Below, piece after piece: positions 16,680 through 25,366 of a stretch of DNA of 64,000 nucleotides. Under the pieces are notes generated by a model that saw only the letters and a list, made by a program, of their open reading frames with translations, was not told the origin of the DNA and made no database searches. How positions within the stretch are numbered: position 1 is the first letter of the stretch; each line of letters starts with the position of its first letter. The position numbers and the translations under genes are program-made. Origin of the DNA: JAGTRP01 sp035255045 (GTDB taxonomy: Bacteria; Pseudomonadota; Gammaproteobacteria; Burkholderiales; Rhodocyclaceae); the NCBI GenBank assembly GCA_035255045.1, contig DATFAA010000088.1, forward strand, positions 1-64,000. The letters are read 5' to 3'.

Positions 16680-17531
16680 ATGCAGCGCTTCTATCCCTTC
16701 CTCTTCGTCTTCCTGTGGAGCACCGGCTTCATCGGCGCCAAGTTCGGCCTGCCCCACGCCGAGCCCCTGTCCTTCCTGCTGGCGCGCTACGGCTTCGTCA
16801 TCGCCCTGATGACCGCCATCGCGCTCCTGTCGCGGGCTCCCTGGCCCCGGGACTGGCGTCAGTGGCTGCACATCGGGGTTTCCGGCGTCCTCGTCCATGC
16901 CGTCTACCTGGGCGGCGTCTTCAGCGCCATCAAGCAGGGCCTGCCGGCCGGGGTCACCTCCCTGGTGGTGGGGATGCAGCCCCTCCTCACCGCCTTGGGC
17001 GCCGGCTGGCTGCTGAAGGAAAAGGTCAGCGGGCGGCAATGGCTGGGCCTCCTTCTCGGCCTGGCGGGAGTCGCCCTGGTGGTCTCGGGCAAGGTGGGGA
17101 ACGCCGCCGTCGGCCCCATGCTGGTGCCGGCCCTGCTGGCCCTCCTCGGCATCACCGCCGGCACCCTCTACCAGAAGCGCTTCTGCGCCCGGTTTGATCT
17201 GCGCACCGGTTCGGTGATCCAATTCGTCCCGAGCGCGGCGCTCACCGCCGTCGCCATCGCCTGCTTCGAGGAATTCCGCATCGAATGGACGCCCCAATTC
17301 GCCTTTGCCCTGGCCTGGCTGGTGCTGGTGCTGTCCATCGGCGCCATCAGCCTGCTGAATCTGCTCATCCGCAACGGCAGCGCGGTTAACGTGGCCAGCC
17401 TTTTCTACCTCACGCCGCCCACCACCGCCCTCATCGCCTGGGGCGCCTTCGGCGAGACCCTGTCTCCCCTGGCCCTGGCCGGCATGGCCCTGGCCGTGGG
17501 CGGCGTTTACCTGGTGGGCCGCAGCAAATGA
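16680..17531 (+). CDS. DMT-superfamily EamA transporter
   Basis: A 283-residue inner-membrane protein with ten predicted helices arranged as two EamA repeats; the start LFVFLWSTGFIGAKFGLPHA is typical of drug/metabolite exporters. Substrate unknown. The ATG at 16680 lies right after the yebC terminator without a Shine-Dalgarno, so expression depends on readthrough or a promoter inside yebC; an internal start is unlikely because the first helix would be lost. It overlaps ruvC by four bases (ATGA), so it leads the ruv operon transcript. Confidence 0.88.
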   Translation: MQRFYPFLFVFLWSTGFIGAKFGLPHAEPLSFLLARYGFVIALMTAIALLSRAPWPRDWRQWLHIGVSGVLVHAVYLGGVFSAIKQGLPAGVTSLVVGMQPLLTALGAGWLLKEKVSGRQWLGLLLGLAGVALVVSGKVGNAAVGPMLVPALLALLGITAGTLYQKRFCARFDLRTGSVIQFVPSAALTAVAIACFEEFRIEWTPQFAFALAWLVLVLSIGAISLLNLLIRNGSAVNVASLFYLTPPTTALIAWGAFGETLSPLALAGMALAVGGVYLVGRSK

Positions 17532-18061
17532 ACGCTCCCCGTATCCTCGGCATCGACCCCGGCCTGCGGGTGACCGGCTTCGGCGTGGTGGAGAAGCACG
17601 GCAACCAGCTGGTCTACGTGGCCAGCGGCTGCATCAAGTCGAAGGACTCCGAATCCCTGCCGGAGCGGCTCAAGACCGTCTTCGCCGGCATCGGGCAGGT
17701 GATCGCCGCCTATTCCCCCCAGCAGGCGGCGGTGGAAAAGGTGTTCGTGAACGTGAATCCCCAGTCCACCCTCCTCCTGGGCCAGGCCCGGGGCGCCGCC
17801 ATCAGCGCCCTGGTCCACGCCGGCCTGCCGGTGGCGGAATACACGGCCCTGCAGGTCAAGCAGGCGGTGGTGGGCCACGGCAAGGCCGCGAAGGAGCAGG
17901 TCCAGCACATGGTGGTGCGGCTCCTTTCCCTGCCCGGCGCCCCGGCGGCGGACGCGGCGGACGCCCTGGCCTGCGCCATCTGCCACGCCCACGGGGGCCA
18001 GGGCCTGGGCGCCCTGGCGACGGCCGGCTACCGGGTCCGCGGCGGCCGCCTTATCGGGTAG
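17528..18061 (+). CDS. ruvC: Holliday junction resolvase RuvC
   Basis: A 177-residue endonuclease. LGIDPGLRVTGFGVV at the N-terminus supplies the first catalytic aspartate (Asp10), EKVFVNVNPQST the Glu region, and the C-terminal DAADALACAICHAH the last acidic residues. It cuts four-way junctions symmetrically after RuvAB branch migration. Translationally coupled to the transporter upstream; ruvA starts nine bases later. Length and motifs are those of a normal active enzyme. Confidence 0.97.
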   Translation: MNAPRILGIDPGLRVTGFGVVEKHGNQLVYVASGCIKSKDSESLPERLKTVFAGIGQVIAAYSPQQAAVEKVFVNVNPQSTLLLGQARGAAISALVHAGLPVAEYTALQVKQAVVGHGKAAKEQVQHMVVRLLSLPGAPAADAADALACAICHAHGGQGLGALATAGYRVRGGRLIG

Positions 18062-18070
18062 CATATTGGG

Positions 18071-18646
18071 ATGATCGGACGAATCACTGGCCTCCTGGCC
18101 GAAAAGAACCCGCCCCAGATCCTGGTCGACGTCCATGGCATCGGCTACGAGCTGGACGTGCCCATGAGCACGTTCTACAACCTGCCGGGCGCCGGCGAGA
18201 AGGTGAGCCTGCTCACCCATTTCGCGGTGCGGGAGGACGGGCAATTCCTCTACGGCTTCCTGACCGAGGCGGAGCGCTTCGCCTTCCGGCAGCTCATCAA
18301 GATTTCCGGGGTCGGCGCCCGCATCGCCCTGTCGGTGCTCTCCGGCCTGTCGGTGGCCGACCTGGCCGCCGCCGTGGCCCGCCAGGAGGCCGGGCGCCTG
18401 ACCAAGATTCCCGGCATCGGCAAGAAGACGGCGGAGCGCCTGCTCCTGGAATTGAAGGGCAAGTTGGCCGAAACCACCTCGGCCGCCCTGCCGGCGATGG
18501 AAGACTCCAGCCACGACATCCTCAACGCCCTCCTCGCCCTCGGCTACAACGAGCGGGAGGCGGCCGGGGCCATGAAGCAGCTGCCCGCCGGAGTCGGCAC
18601 TTCCGACGGCATCCGCCAGGCCTTGAAGCTGCTCTCCAAGATCTAG
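18071..18646 (+). CDS. ruvA: Holliday junction DNA helicase subunit RuvA
   Basis: A 191-residue protein. N-terminal OB domain (MIGRITGLLAEKNPPQILVD), then two helix-hairpin-helix motifs (ISGVGARIALSVLSGL and IPGIGKKTAERLLLELKGK), then a flexible linker and a C-terminal UBA-like domain (ILNALLALGYNEREA) that contacts RuvB. It binds the four-way junction as a tetramer. It lies between ruvC and a permease gene, and ruvB follows further on. Confidence 0.97.
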   Translation: MIGRITGLLAEKNPPQILVDVHGIGYELDVPMSTFYNLPGAGEKVSLLTHFAVREDGQFLYGFLTEAERFAFRQLIKISGVGARIALSVLSGLSVADLAAAVARQEAGRLTKIPGIGKKTAERLLLELKGKLAETTSAALPAMEDSSHDILNALLALGYNEREAAGAMKQLPAGVGTSDGIRQALKLLSKI

Positions 18647-18647
18647 G

Positions 18648-19706
18648 ATGTCCGTCGATACCTCCCCCAAGCGCCTGGCCCAGATCGCTCTGGTGACGCT
18701 GCTCATCGCCGGCTGCGTCATCGTCCTGTGGCCCTTCATCGGGGCCGTGCTGTTCGCCTTCGTGCTGTGGATCTGCACCTGGCCCTTCTATAACGCCCGC
18801 ATCCTGCCCCTGGTCAAGGGCAGGGACAGCCGCGGCGCCAGCCTGATGACCCTGCTCCTCATCCTGGTCATGCTGCTGCCCATGGTTTTCCTGTCGGGCA
18901 GCGTGGTCAATGGCGTGGACACCGTGATCAACAAGGTCCGCCCCTACGTGGAGGCCGGCCTGCCGGCCGATCCGCCGGTCTTCCTCAAGCAGTTGCCCAT
19001 CATCGGCAGCGAGATTGAGGCCACCTGGCAGCGCATCGCCGGCAGCCGGCAGGAAATGAACAATCTGCTGAAGCAATTCCTCGCGCCCGCCCGCCAGTTC
19101 GCCCTGGCCCTCGGGGGACTGGTGGCCAACGGCCTGCTGCAGCTGGTGCTGGTGCTCTTCGTGGCCTTCTTCCTCTACCGGGACGGCGCCGCCATCAACC
19201 GGGCCCTCACCACCGGCGCCCGCAAGCTGGGCGGGACCCTGGGCGAGCAGATGCTGCTCCTCACCCGCGGCACGGTGAACGGCGTCATGCTCGGCCTGGT
19301 GGGCACGGCGGCGGCCCAGGGGGCGGTGGCCGTCGTCGGCTTCCTGATCGCCGGGGTGCCGGGAGCGGTGCTGCTGGGCTTCGCCACCTTCTTCCTGTCC
19401 CTCATCCCGGGCGGACCGGTCCTGGTCTGGGGTGGCGCCACGGCCTGGCTCTACAGCGGCGGCCAGACCGGCTGGGCCATTTTCATGGGCCTCTACGGCG
19501 TCCTGGTGATCAGCAGCATCGATAATTTTGTCAAACCTATCCTGATCGCCCGGGGAGCCGGCTTGTCCATCCTGCTCATCGCCCTCGGGGTCCTGGGGGG
19601 TGTCATGGTCTTCGGCTTCATCGGCATCTTCCTGGGACCGGTCTTGCTGGCCCTCGGCCATGCCCTGGTCAAGGAATGGACACAGGAAGAGGAGGTCGCC
19701 CCATGA
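18648..19706 (+). CDS. AI-2E/PerM-family membrane protein
   Basis: A 352-residue protein with about eight transmembrane helices and the AI-2E family C-terminal block (DNFVKPILIARG, then GVLGGVMVFGFIGIFLGPV). Family members have been linked to autoinducer-2 export or ion/proton antiport, but most, including this one, have no proven substrate. It starts one base after ruvA and overlaps ruvB by four bases, splitting ruvA from ruvB. The tight packing means it is cotranscribed with the recombination genes. Confidence 0.88.
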   Translation: MSVDTSPKRLAQIALVTLLIAGCVIVLWPFIGAVLFAFVLWICTWPFYNARILPLVKGRDSRGASLMTLLLILVMLLPMVFLSGSVVNGVDTVINKVRPYVEAGLPADPPVFLKQLPIIGSEIEATWQRIAGSRQEMNNLLKQFLAPARQFALALGGLVANGLLQLVLVLFVAFFLYRDGAAINRALTTGARKLGGTLGEQMLLLTRGTVNGVMLGLVGTAAAQGAVAVVGFLIAGVPGAVLLGFATFFLSLIPGGPVLVWGGATAWLYSGGQTGWAIFMGLYGVLVISSIDNFVKPILIARGAGLSILLIALGVLGGVMVFGFIGIFLGPVLLALGHALVKEWTQEEEVAP

Positions 19707-20770
19707 TAGAAACCGATCGGTTCGACGAGGACCCGGGCAGCCGGATCATTTCCCCCCAGGCCAAGTCCGCCCAGGAAGAGGCGCTGGAACGGGCCCTGCG
19801 GCCCAAGCGACTGGCCGACTACACGGGCCAGAAGAAGATCCGCGAGCAACTGGAGATCTTCATCCAGGCCGCCCGGAAGCGGGGCGATGCCCTCGACCAC
19901 GTGCTGCTCTTCGGCCCTCCCGGCCTGGGCAAGACGACCCTGGCCCACATCGTCGCCCACGAGATGGGGGTCAATCTGCGCCAGACGTCGGGCCCGGTCC
20001 TGGAGCGGGCGGGCGACCTGGCTGCGCTCCTCACCAACCTGGAGCCCCACGACGTCCTCTTCATCGACGAAATCCACCGCCTCTCCCCGGTGGTGGAGGA
20101 AATCCTCTACCCGGCCCTGGAGGATTTCCAGATCGACATCATGATCGGCGAAGGCCCGGCGGCCCGCTCGGTCAAGCTCGACCTGCCGCCCTTCACCCTG
20201 GTGGGCGCCACCACCCGGGCCGGCATGCTGACCAACCCGCTGCGCGACCGCTTCGGCATCGTCGCCCGCCTGGAGTTCTACACGGCGGAAGAGCTGCAGA
20301 GCATCGTCAGCCGCTCGGCCCACCTCCTCAACGCCCCCATCGACCCGGAGGGCGCCCTGGAAATCGCCAAGCGCTCCCGGGGCACGCCCCGCATCGCCAA
20401 CCGGCTGCTGCGCCGGGTGCGGGACTACGCCGAGGTCAAGGCCGACGGCAAGATCAGCCGCGCCATCGCCGACGCCGCCCTCTCCATGCTTGACGTGGAC
20501 CCGGCCGGGCTGGACATCATGGACCGCAAGCTCCTCCACGCCGTCATCGACAAGTTCGGGGGCGGGCCGGTGGGAGTGGACAACCTGGCCGCCGCCATCG
20601 GTGAAGCCCGGGACACCATCGAGGACGTCCTCGAGCCCTACCTCATCCAGCAGGGCTACCTGCAGCGCACCCTGCGGGGGCGCATCGCCACCCCGGCCAT
20701 CTACCGGCACCTGGGGCTGGAAGCGCCGGCCCGGGCCAACGTCCAGGCCGATCTCTGGAACGAGGGCTGA
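19703..20770 (+). CDS. ruvB: Holliday junction DNA helicase RuvB
   Basis: A 355-residue AAA+ motor. The ATG at 19703 is chosen because a GAGGAGG site precedes it and MIETDRF is the usual RuvB start; an upstream in-frame start would overlap the permease gene more. Walker A LLFGPPGLGKTTL, Walker B VLFIDEIHRL, sensor region LVGATTRAGMLTNPLRDRFG, and a winged-helix C-terminus (QGYLQRTLRGRIA). It drives branch migration with RuvA. Last gene of the ruv transcript. Confidence 0.97.
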   Translation: MIETDRFDEDPGSRIISPQAKSAQEEALERALRPKRLADYTGQKKIREQLEIFIQAARKRGDALDHVLLFGPPGLGKTTLAHIVAHEMGVNLRQTSGPVLERAGDLAALLTNLEPHDVLFIDEIHRLSPVVEEILYPALEDFQIDIMIGEGPAARSVKLDLPPFTLVGATTRAGMLTNPLRDRFGIVARLEFYTAEELQSIVSRSAHLLNAPIDPEGALEIAKRSRGTPRIANRLLRRVRDYAEVKADGKISRAIADAALSMLDVDPAGLDIMDRKLLHAVIDKFGGGPVGVDNLAAAIGEARDTIEDVLEPYLIQQGYLQRTLRGRIATPAIYRHLGLEAPARANVQADLWNEG

Positions 20771-20802
20771 CGCGCCAGCAGCGGCGGAACCCGTTCCCGC
20801 CA

Positions 20803-20822
20803 TATACGTGTTTCTACGTATA
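20803..20822. repeat. Palindrome upstream of the chemoreceptor gene
   Basis: TATACGT at 20803-20809 is inverted as ACGTATA at 20816-20822 with a six-base centre. It lies 80 bases before the chemoreceptor start, in a 131-base gap of lower GC content. This placement and symmetry suit a transcription-factor operator; the protein is not identified. Confidence 0.4.
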
Positions 20823-20901
20823 ACCCACAACTGTCTCCCTGATTCGTCTGGGCAATAATCCAGGAAAGTTGTTGCCACGGAATCCAGAAGGAGGAGACAG
20901 A

Positions 20902-22920
20902 GTGGATTTCCTGTTCGAACCGGCGGTTCGCGTCATGAACCGGCTGCGTTTCGCCTATCGTTTCATACTCATCGGCGCCGCCGGCGGCGTCCTTGTCGTC
21001 GGGCTGCTGGGCCAGTTCCTGGCCAATGTCGGCGCCAAGCTCGACACCACCCGCAAGGAAATGGCCGGTGCCCGCACCCTGGTTCCCCTGCGCCAGATGA
21101 ACGACGCCCTCCACGACCAGGCCACCGCCCTGACCGTGATTTCGGCCGGCTCTTCGGATGAGGCCATGGTCAAGCAGGCGAAGGAATCCGGCCAGCACTT
21201 CGAGGAACTGCTCAAGGTTGCCGTGGCCACCGACGACCCGCGCTGGCACCTGAAGGACAGCTGGAACCAGCTCGCCAAGCAGTGGGAGGCGGCGAAGGCT
21301 TCCCTGCCCAACGCCTCCACCCCCGAGGTACGGCGGACCGCCGAGCGCCTGGAGAGCGTCATCGCCTCCCATATCCGCAATGTCGCCGACGCCAGCGCCC
21401 TGACCGTGGACGGGGAAGTGGCCACCTACTACCTGAACGATGCCCTGATCACCCAGCTGCCCCAGCTCCAGGGCACCCTCTCCCAGGCGCGGCTGAAAGC
21501 CGCCCAGATCGCGGAAATCCAGATGATCGACGCCGGCGACAAGGGCCGGCTCGACGCCCTGATGGGCGACGCCCTGGTCAAGTTCGAGCGGGTGCGGGAG
21601 AGCCTCGGCCGGGCCGTATCCAGCGGCGAGGACAAGGCGCGCTTCGAAGCGTCCCTCGGCAGGGTCGAAGCGGATATCAAGGCCCTGCAGCAGTTCGTGA
21701 ACAACGAGATCATCTTCAAGCCCGACCTCAACGTCACTTCGGCCGACGTCCTGGCCCGCACCGGAGCGCCCATGGCCAGCGCCATGCAGCTCGGCGAGGC
21801 GGTGGAGAAGGCCCTGGCCGACGCCCTGGCGGAGCGCGAGGGCGTCCTGCAGAACAGGCGCAACCTCAATCTGCTCCTGGCGGCGGTGGGGCTGCTGGCC
21901 GCCTTCTACCTGTCGGTGGGCTCCTACCTGTCCCTGGCCCAGGGCAGCCGCAGGCTGGTGGAAGGCGGCCGCCGGCTGGCCGACGGCGACCTGCGCCACG
22001 TCATCGACGTGGGCAGCAAGGGCGAATACGCCGACATCGCCGACAGCTTCAACCGCATGGCCGCCTCCTTCCGGCAGATGATCCACACCCTCCAGGAAAA
22101 TGCCGGCCACGTCCGGGACGCCGCCCATACCCTGGCGGCGGAGACCCAGGAAGTGGCGGCGGGTTCAGCCGCCCAGGAGAATCTGGCCCGTGAGGCCAGC
22201 GACGCCGTCGCCTCCATTTCGGGCAGCGTCGATCGGGTCGCCGCCAGCGCCCGGGAAGCCAACGACATCGCCCGGCAGAGCCACGAGCAGACCCACCAGG
22301 GACAGCGGAACCTCGCCGCCATGCTGCGCGACATCGGCGTCGCCGATCAGGCCGTGGCCGAAGTCGCCACCACGGTCAACCAGTTCGTCCAGGCCACCCT
22401 GGAAATCTGCCAGATGACTGCCCAGGTCCGGGACATCGCCGACCAGACCAACCTGCTGGCCCTCAACGCCGCCATCGAGGCGGCCCGGGCCGGCGAGGCC
22501 GGCCGCGGCTTCGCGGTGGTGGCCGATGAGGTGCGCAAGCTGGCGGAAAAATCTGCCCAGTCGGCCAACGAGATCGATCGCCTGACCCAGGCGGTGAGCT
22601 CGCGCACGGCGTCGGTGGAAAGCGCCATCCGCAGCGGTACCGGCGCCCTCCAGGAGAGCACCGGGCAAGCCCGGCAAGTGGCCCAGGTACTGGCCGAGGC
22701 CAGCCAGTCGGCCCAGCGTACCGCCGACGGCGTGGACCTCATCGCCAATGCCGTCCACGAGCAGATGTCATCGAGCCAGCAGATCACCGGCAATGTGGGC
22801 AAGATCGCCGACATGGCGGCCCGCAACAATCAGGCGGTGGCGAGGGCGGCGGAGGAAGCCCGGCGCCTCGAGGGGTTATCGGACGGCGTCATGCAGGAAA
22901 TCGGGCGTTTCAAGGTCTAG
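20902..22920 (+). CDS. Methyl-accepting chemotaxis protein
   Basis: A 672-residue receptor with a GTG start behind AAGGAGGAG. TM1 is ~17-38. A long helical periplasmic sensor (~40-325) carries no motif I recognise. TM2 is ~330-350, followed by HAMP ~350-405 and a cytoplasmic signalling domain ~420-670. The hairpin tip is the conserved IADQTNLLALNAAIEAARAG with GRGFAVVADEVRKLAEKSA. It would control CheA and so flagellar or twitching motility. No C-terminal CheR/CheB tether pentapeptide is seen. Ligand unknown. It is a single gene; the Tol operon starts 63 bases later. Confidence 0.93.
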   Translation: MDFLFEPAVRVMNRLRFAYRFILIGAAGGVLVVGLLGQFLANVGAKLDTTRKEMAGARTLVPLRQMNDALHDQATALTVISAGSSDEAMVKQAKESGQHFEELLKVAVATDDPRWHLKDSWNQLAKQWEAAKASLPNASTPEVRRTAERLESVIASHIRNVADASALTVDGEVATYYLNDALITQLPQLQGTLSQARLKAAQIAEIQMIDAGDKGRLDALMGDALVKFERVRESLGRAVSSGEDKARFEASLGRVEADIKALQQFVNNEIIFKPDLNVTSADVLARTGAPMASAMQLGEAVEKALADALAEREGVLQNRRNLNLLLAAVGLLAAFYLSVGSYLSLAQGSRRLVEGGRRLADGDLRHVIDVGSKGEYADIADSFNRMAASFRQMIHTLQENAGHVRDAAHTLAAETQEVAAGSAAQENLAREASDAVASISGSVDRVAASAREANDIARQSHEQTHQGQRNLAAMLRDIGVADQAVAEVATTVNQFVQATLEICQMTAQVRDIADQTNLLALNAAIEAARAGEAGRGFAVVADEVRKLAEKSAQSANEIDRLTQAVSSRTASVESAIRSGTGALQESTGQARQVAQVLAEASQSAQRTADGVDLIANAVHEQMSSSQQITGNVGKIADMAARNNQAVARAAEEARRLEGLSDGVMQEIGRFKV

Positions 22921-22982
22921 CGAGAGCCTTGCCGAAACAGACCGTTACAAAACCATGCCATTCGGTAGGGTAAAATTGCCGG

Positions 22983-23426
22983 ATGAAATACGACCAGAAG
23001 CCCAACGCTTTTTCCATTCCAGTCCGTATATATTACGAAGATACCGATGCCGCCGGCGTCGTGTATTACGCCAATTACCTGAAGTTCTTCGAGCGTTGCC
23101 GCACCGAATGGATGCGCGCCGTCGGCCACGACCAGTCCGAACTGGCACGGGAACAGGGCATCGCCTTCGTCGTCCGGGCGGTGAGCTGCGAGTACCTGAA
23201 GCCGGCCCGCCTCGATGATGCCCTGACGGTCGGGCTGGAAGTCGAAAAGCTGGGCCGCGCCCAGGTGGTTTTCCGCCAGCATGTCCGCCGGCCCAGCGCC
23301 ACCGCGGTGGACGGCTGGGAGGAACTGGTCACCGGCACGGTGCAGATCGTCTGCGTCAATGTCGAAAAGATGAAGTCCGCCCCCATTCCCGATTTTCTCC
23401 GCACCAAGCTCGAAGCGCTGCAATGA
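22983..23426 (+). CDS. ybgC: Tol-Pal-associated acyl-CoA thioesterase YbgC
   Basis: A 147-residue hotdog-fold enzyme. The family hallmark FSIPVRIYYEDTDAAGVVYYANYLKFFER holds the catalytic aspartate in the EDTDA segment, followed by RTEWMRAVG. It hydrolyses acyl-CoA or acyl-ACP in the cytoplasm and is thought to link phospholipid metabolism to the Tol-Pal complex. It is the first gene of the Tol operon and overlaps tolQ by four bases. Confidence 0.92.
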   Translation: MKYDQKPNAFSIPVRIYYEDTDAAGVVYYANYLKFFERCRTEWMRAVGHDQSELAREQGIAFVVRAVSCEYLKPARLDDALTVGLEVEKLGRAQVVFRQHVRRPSATAVDGWEELVTGTVQIVCVNVEKMKSAPIPDFLRTKLEALQ

Positions 23427-24100
23427 ACGTCTCCCAGGATCTCTCCATTCTTCAGCTCATCATCCACGCCAGCGCTGTCGTCCAGGCAGTCATGGGCCTG
23501 CTGGCCTCGGTCTCCTTCATGTCCTGGTACTACATCTTCATGAAGTGGTTCGCGGTGCGGGAGGCCCGCAACCAGACCGAAGGCTTCGAGCGGGATTTCT
23601 GGTCCGGCGGCGACCTCAACAACCTCTACAACAGCGCGGTGAACGACCGCCACCACGCCGGCAGCATGGAGCGCATCTTCGAAGCCGGCTTCCGGGAATT
23701 CACCAAGCTGCGCGGCCAGCGCAACCTCGACCCCAAGGACATCATCGACGGCTCCCGCCGGGCCATGCGCGCCACCTACCAGCGCGAGATGGACGCCCTC
23801 GAATCCCACCTGGCCTTCCTCGCCTCGGTCGGCTCGGTGTCCCCCTACGTCGGCCTGTTCGGTACCGTCTGGGGCATCATGCATGCCTTCCGCGGCCTCT
23901 CCAACGTCGGCCAGGCGACCCTCGCCTCGGTCGCCCCCGGCATCGCCGAAGCCCTGGTGGCCACCGCCATCGGCCTCTTCGCCGCCATCCCGGCGGTGCT
24001 GGCCTACAACCGCTTCTCCCACGACATCGACCGCCAGGCCACCCGCCTGGAAAGCTTCATGGAAGAGTTTTCCAACATCCTGCAAAGGCAGATGAGGTAA
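23423..24100 (+). CDS. tolQ: Tol-Pal proton channel subunit TolQ
   Basis: A 225-residue inner-membrane protein of the TolQ/ExbB/MotA family with three membrane helices (~15-40, ~130-155 and ~168-190). The MotA-ExbB signature SVSPYVGLFGTVWGIMHAF and the last helix with PGIAEALVATAIGLFAAIPAVLAYN are conserved. With TolR it converts the proton-motive force into movement of TolA, supporting outer-membrane constriction at division. Context (tolR, tolA, tolB, pal) separates it from ExbB. Confidence 0.96.
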   Translation: MNVSQDLSILQLIIHASAVVQAVMGLLASVSFMSWYYIFMKWFAVREARNQTEGFERDFWSGGDLNNLYNSAVNDRHHAGSMERIFEAGFREFTKLRGQRNLDPKDIIDGSRRAMRATYQREMDALESHLAFLASVGSVSPYVGLFGTVWGIMHAFRGLSNVGQATLASVAPGIAEALVATAIGLFAAIPAVLAYNRFSHDIDRQATRLESFMEEFSNILQRQMR

Positions 24101-24104
24101 GGCC

Positions 24105-24515
24105 ATGCGCCCCCGTCGCCTGAAAAACGAAATCAACGTCGTCCCCTACATCGATGTGATGCTGGTGCTGCTCGTCATCTTCATGGTGGCGGCCCCCATG
24201 ATGACTACCGGCAACATCGACCTGCCTTCCGTCGGCAAGGCGCCCCAGGCGCCGGCCCAGCCCCTGGAAGTGGCCATCAAGGCGGACGAGTCCCTGACCC
24301 TCACCGATCGCGCCGCCGGCGGCCGGGAAACCAGCCTCACCCGCAGCGAGCTCAAGGAAGCCATCCTCGGCGCCCAGGCCAAGAACCCGGACCAGCCCGT
24401 GCTCATCGCCGGCGACAAGAACGTCAAGTACGAGGCAGTCCTGTCCATCATGGACGAACTCCAGCGCGCCCAGGTCAAGCGGGTCGGCCTGCTGGTCCAG
24501 CCCACCGGAAAATGA
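24105..24515 (+). CDS. tolR: Tol-Pal subunit TolR
   Basis: A 136-residue ExbD/TolR protein with one N-terminal membrane helix. The segment EINVVPYIDVMLVLLVIFMV has the essential aspartate of the channel. The periplasmic domain ends in DELQRAQVKRVGLLVQP, which fits the dimeric peptidoglycan-binding fold. It follows tolQ by four bases and overlaps tolA by four. Confidence 0.96.
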   Translation: MRPRRLKNEINVVPYIDVMLVLLVIFMVAAPMMTTGNIDLPSVGKAPQAPAQPLEVAIKADESLTLTDRAAGGRETSLTRSELKEAILGAQAKNPDQPVLIAGDKNVKYEAVLSIMDELQRAQVKRVGLLVQPTGK

Positions 24516-25336
24516 TCCCCGTCAAGCCTCAGGAACCGGGCAAGGTCAAGGCACTGGTGCTCGCCGCGGCGGTGCACCTGGCCCTGATCGGCGCCCTGCT
24601 CTACGGCATCCACTGGAAGAGCAGCCAGCCGGAGGCGGTGGAAGTGGAGCTGTGGTCCAGCCGTCCGGCGCCCCCGCCGGCCTCGGCACCGCCCCCCCCA
24701 CCCCAGCCGGAACCGAAGCCGGAGCCCAAACCCGAACCGAAGCCTGAACCGAAGCCCGAGCCCAAGCCGGAAGCGAAGCCTCCGGTGAAGCCGGACATCG
24801 CCCTCAAGGAAGAGAAGAAGCACCCCAAGCCGGAGCCCAAGAAGCCGGAACCGAAACCTGAGCCCAAGCCGGAACCCAAGCCTGAGCCGAAAAGGCCCGA
24901 ACCGAAGAAGCCCGAGCCCAAGGTAGAGCCGCCCAAGGATCCATTCAAGGAGATGCTGGAGGCTGAAGACAAGCAGCGCAATGCTGCCAAGGCTCAGGCC
25001 AAGCTGGCGGCCCAGGCCGCCGCCGAGGCCGAGGGACTGCGGGCGGCCGCCAGCAAGCGCGGCATGAATGACTACATCAACAAGATCCGGGGCAAGATCC
25101 GGGGCAACATCGTTCTCCCACCCGGCATCCAGGGCAACCCGGAGGCATCCTTCGAGGTCAACCAGCTGCCCTCCGGCGAAGTGCTGTCCGTCAAGCTGAA
25201 GAAATCGAGCGGCAACTCCGCCCTGGACAGCGCCATCGAGCGGGCGATCTACAAATCGTCGCCCCTGCCCAAACCAGACGACCCTTCGCTCTTTGACCGC
25301 ACCCTGAACATCAAGTACAAGCCGTTTGAAGAGTAA
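24512..25336 (+). CDS. tolA: Cell envelope integrity protein TolA
   Basis: A 274-residue inner-membrane-anchored protein. The N-terminal helix ~10-30 (LAAAVHLALIGALLYGIHW) contacts TolQR. Domain II is here a Pro-Glu-Pro-Lys repeat region (~55-145), then a charged helix ~148-185. The C-terminal domain (~190-274) has the TolA/TonB-type fold with IVLPPGIQGNPEASFEV and SALDSAIERAI. It reaches across the periplasm to Pal. The (PEPK)-type spacer differs from the Ala/Lys-rich helix of enterobacterial TolA and is more TonB-like. Confidence 0.95.
   Translation: MIPVKPQEPGKVKALVLAAAVHLALIGALLYGIHWKSSQPEAVEVELWSSRPAPPPASAPPPPPQPEPKPEPKPEPKPEPKPEPKPEAKPPVKPDIALKEEKKHPKPEPKKPEPKPEPKPEPKPEPKRPEPKKPEPKVEPPKDPFKEMLEAEDKQRNAAKAQAKLAAQAAAEAEGLRAAASKRGMNDYINKIRGKIRGNIVLPPGIQGNPEASFEVNQLPSGEVLSVKLKKSSGNSALDSAIERAIYKSSPLPKPDDPSLFDRTLNIKYKPFEE
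24700..24930. repeat. PEPK-coding repeat in tolA
   Basis: Repeated 12-base units of the form ccngagcccaag code runs of Pro-Glu-Pro-Lys in the periplasm-spanning part of TolA. Two blocks are separated by a less regular segment around 24780-24830. Repeat number may vary between strains. Confidence 0.8.
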
Positions 25337-25366
25337 AATCCCAAAAATTTTCGGAAACTGACCCCA

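Noticed and set aside
15003..17297. 764-codon open frame on the minus strand
   Set aside because: It runs opposite the BPSS1780-type gene, yebC and the start of the DMT transporter, all with strong family motifs; composition is His/Gly/Asp-rich as expected for a shadow.
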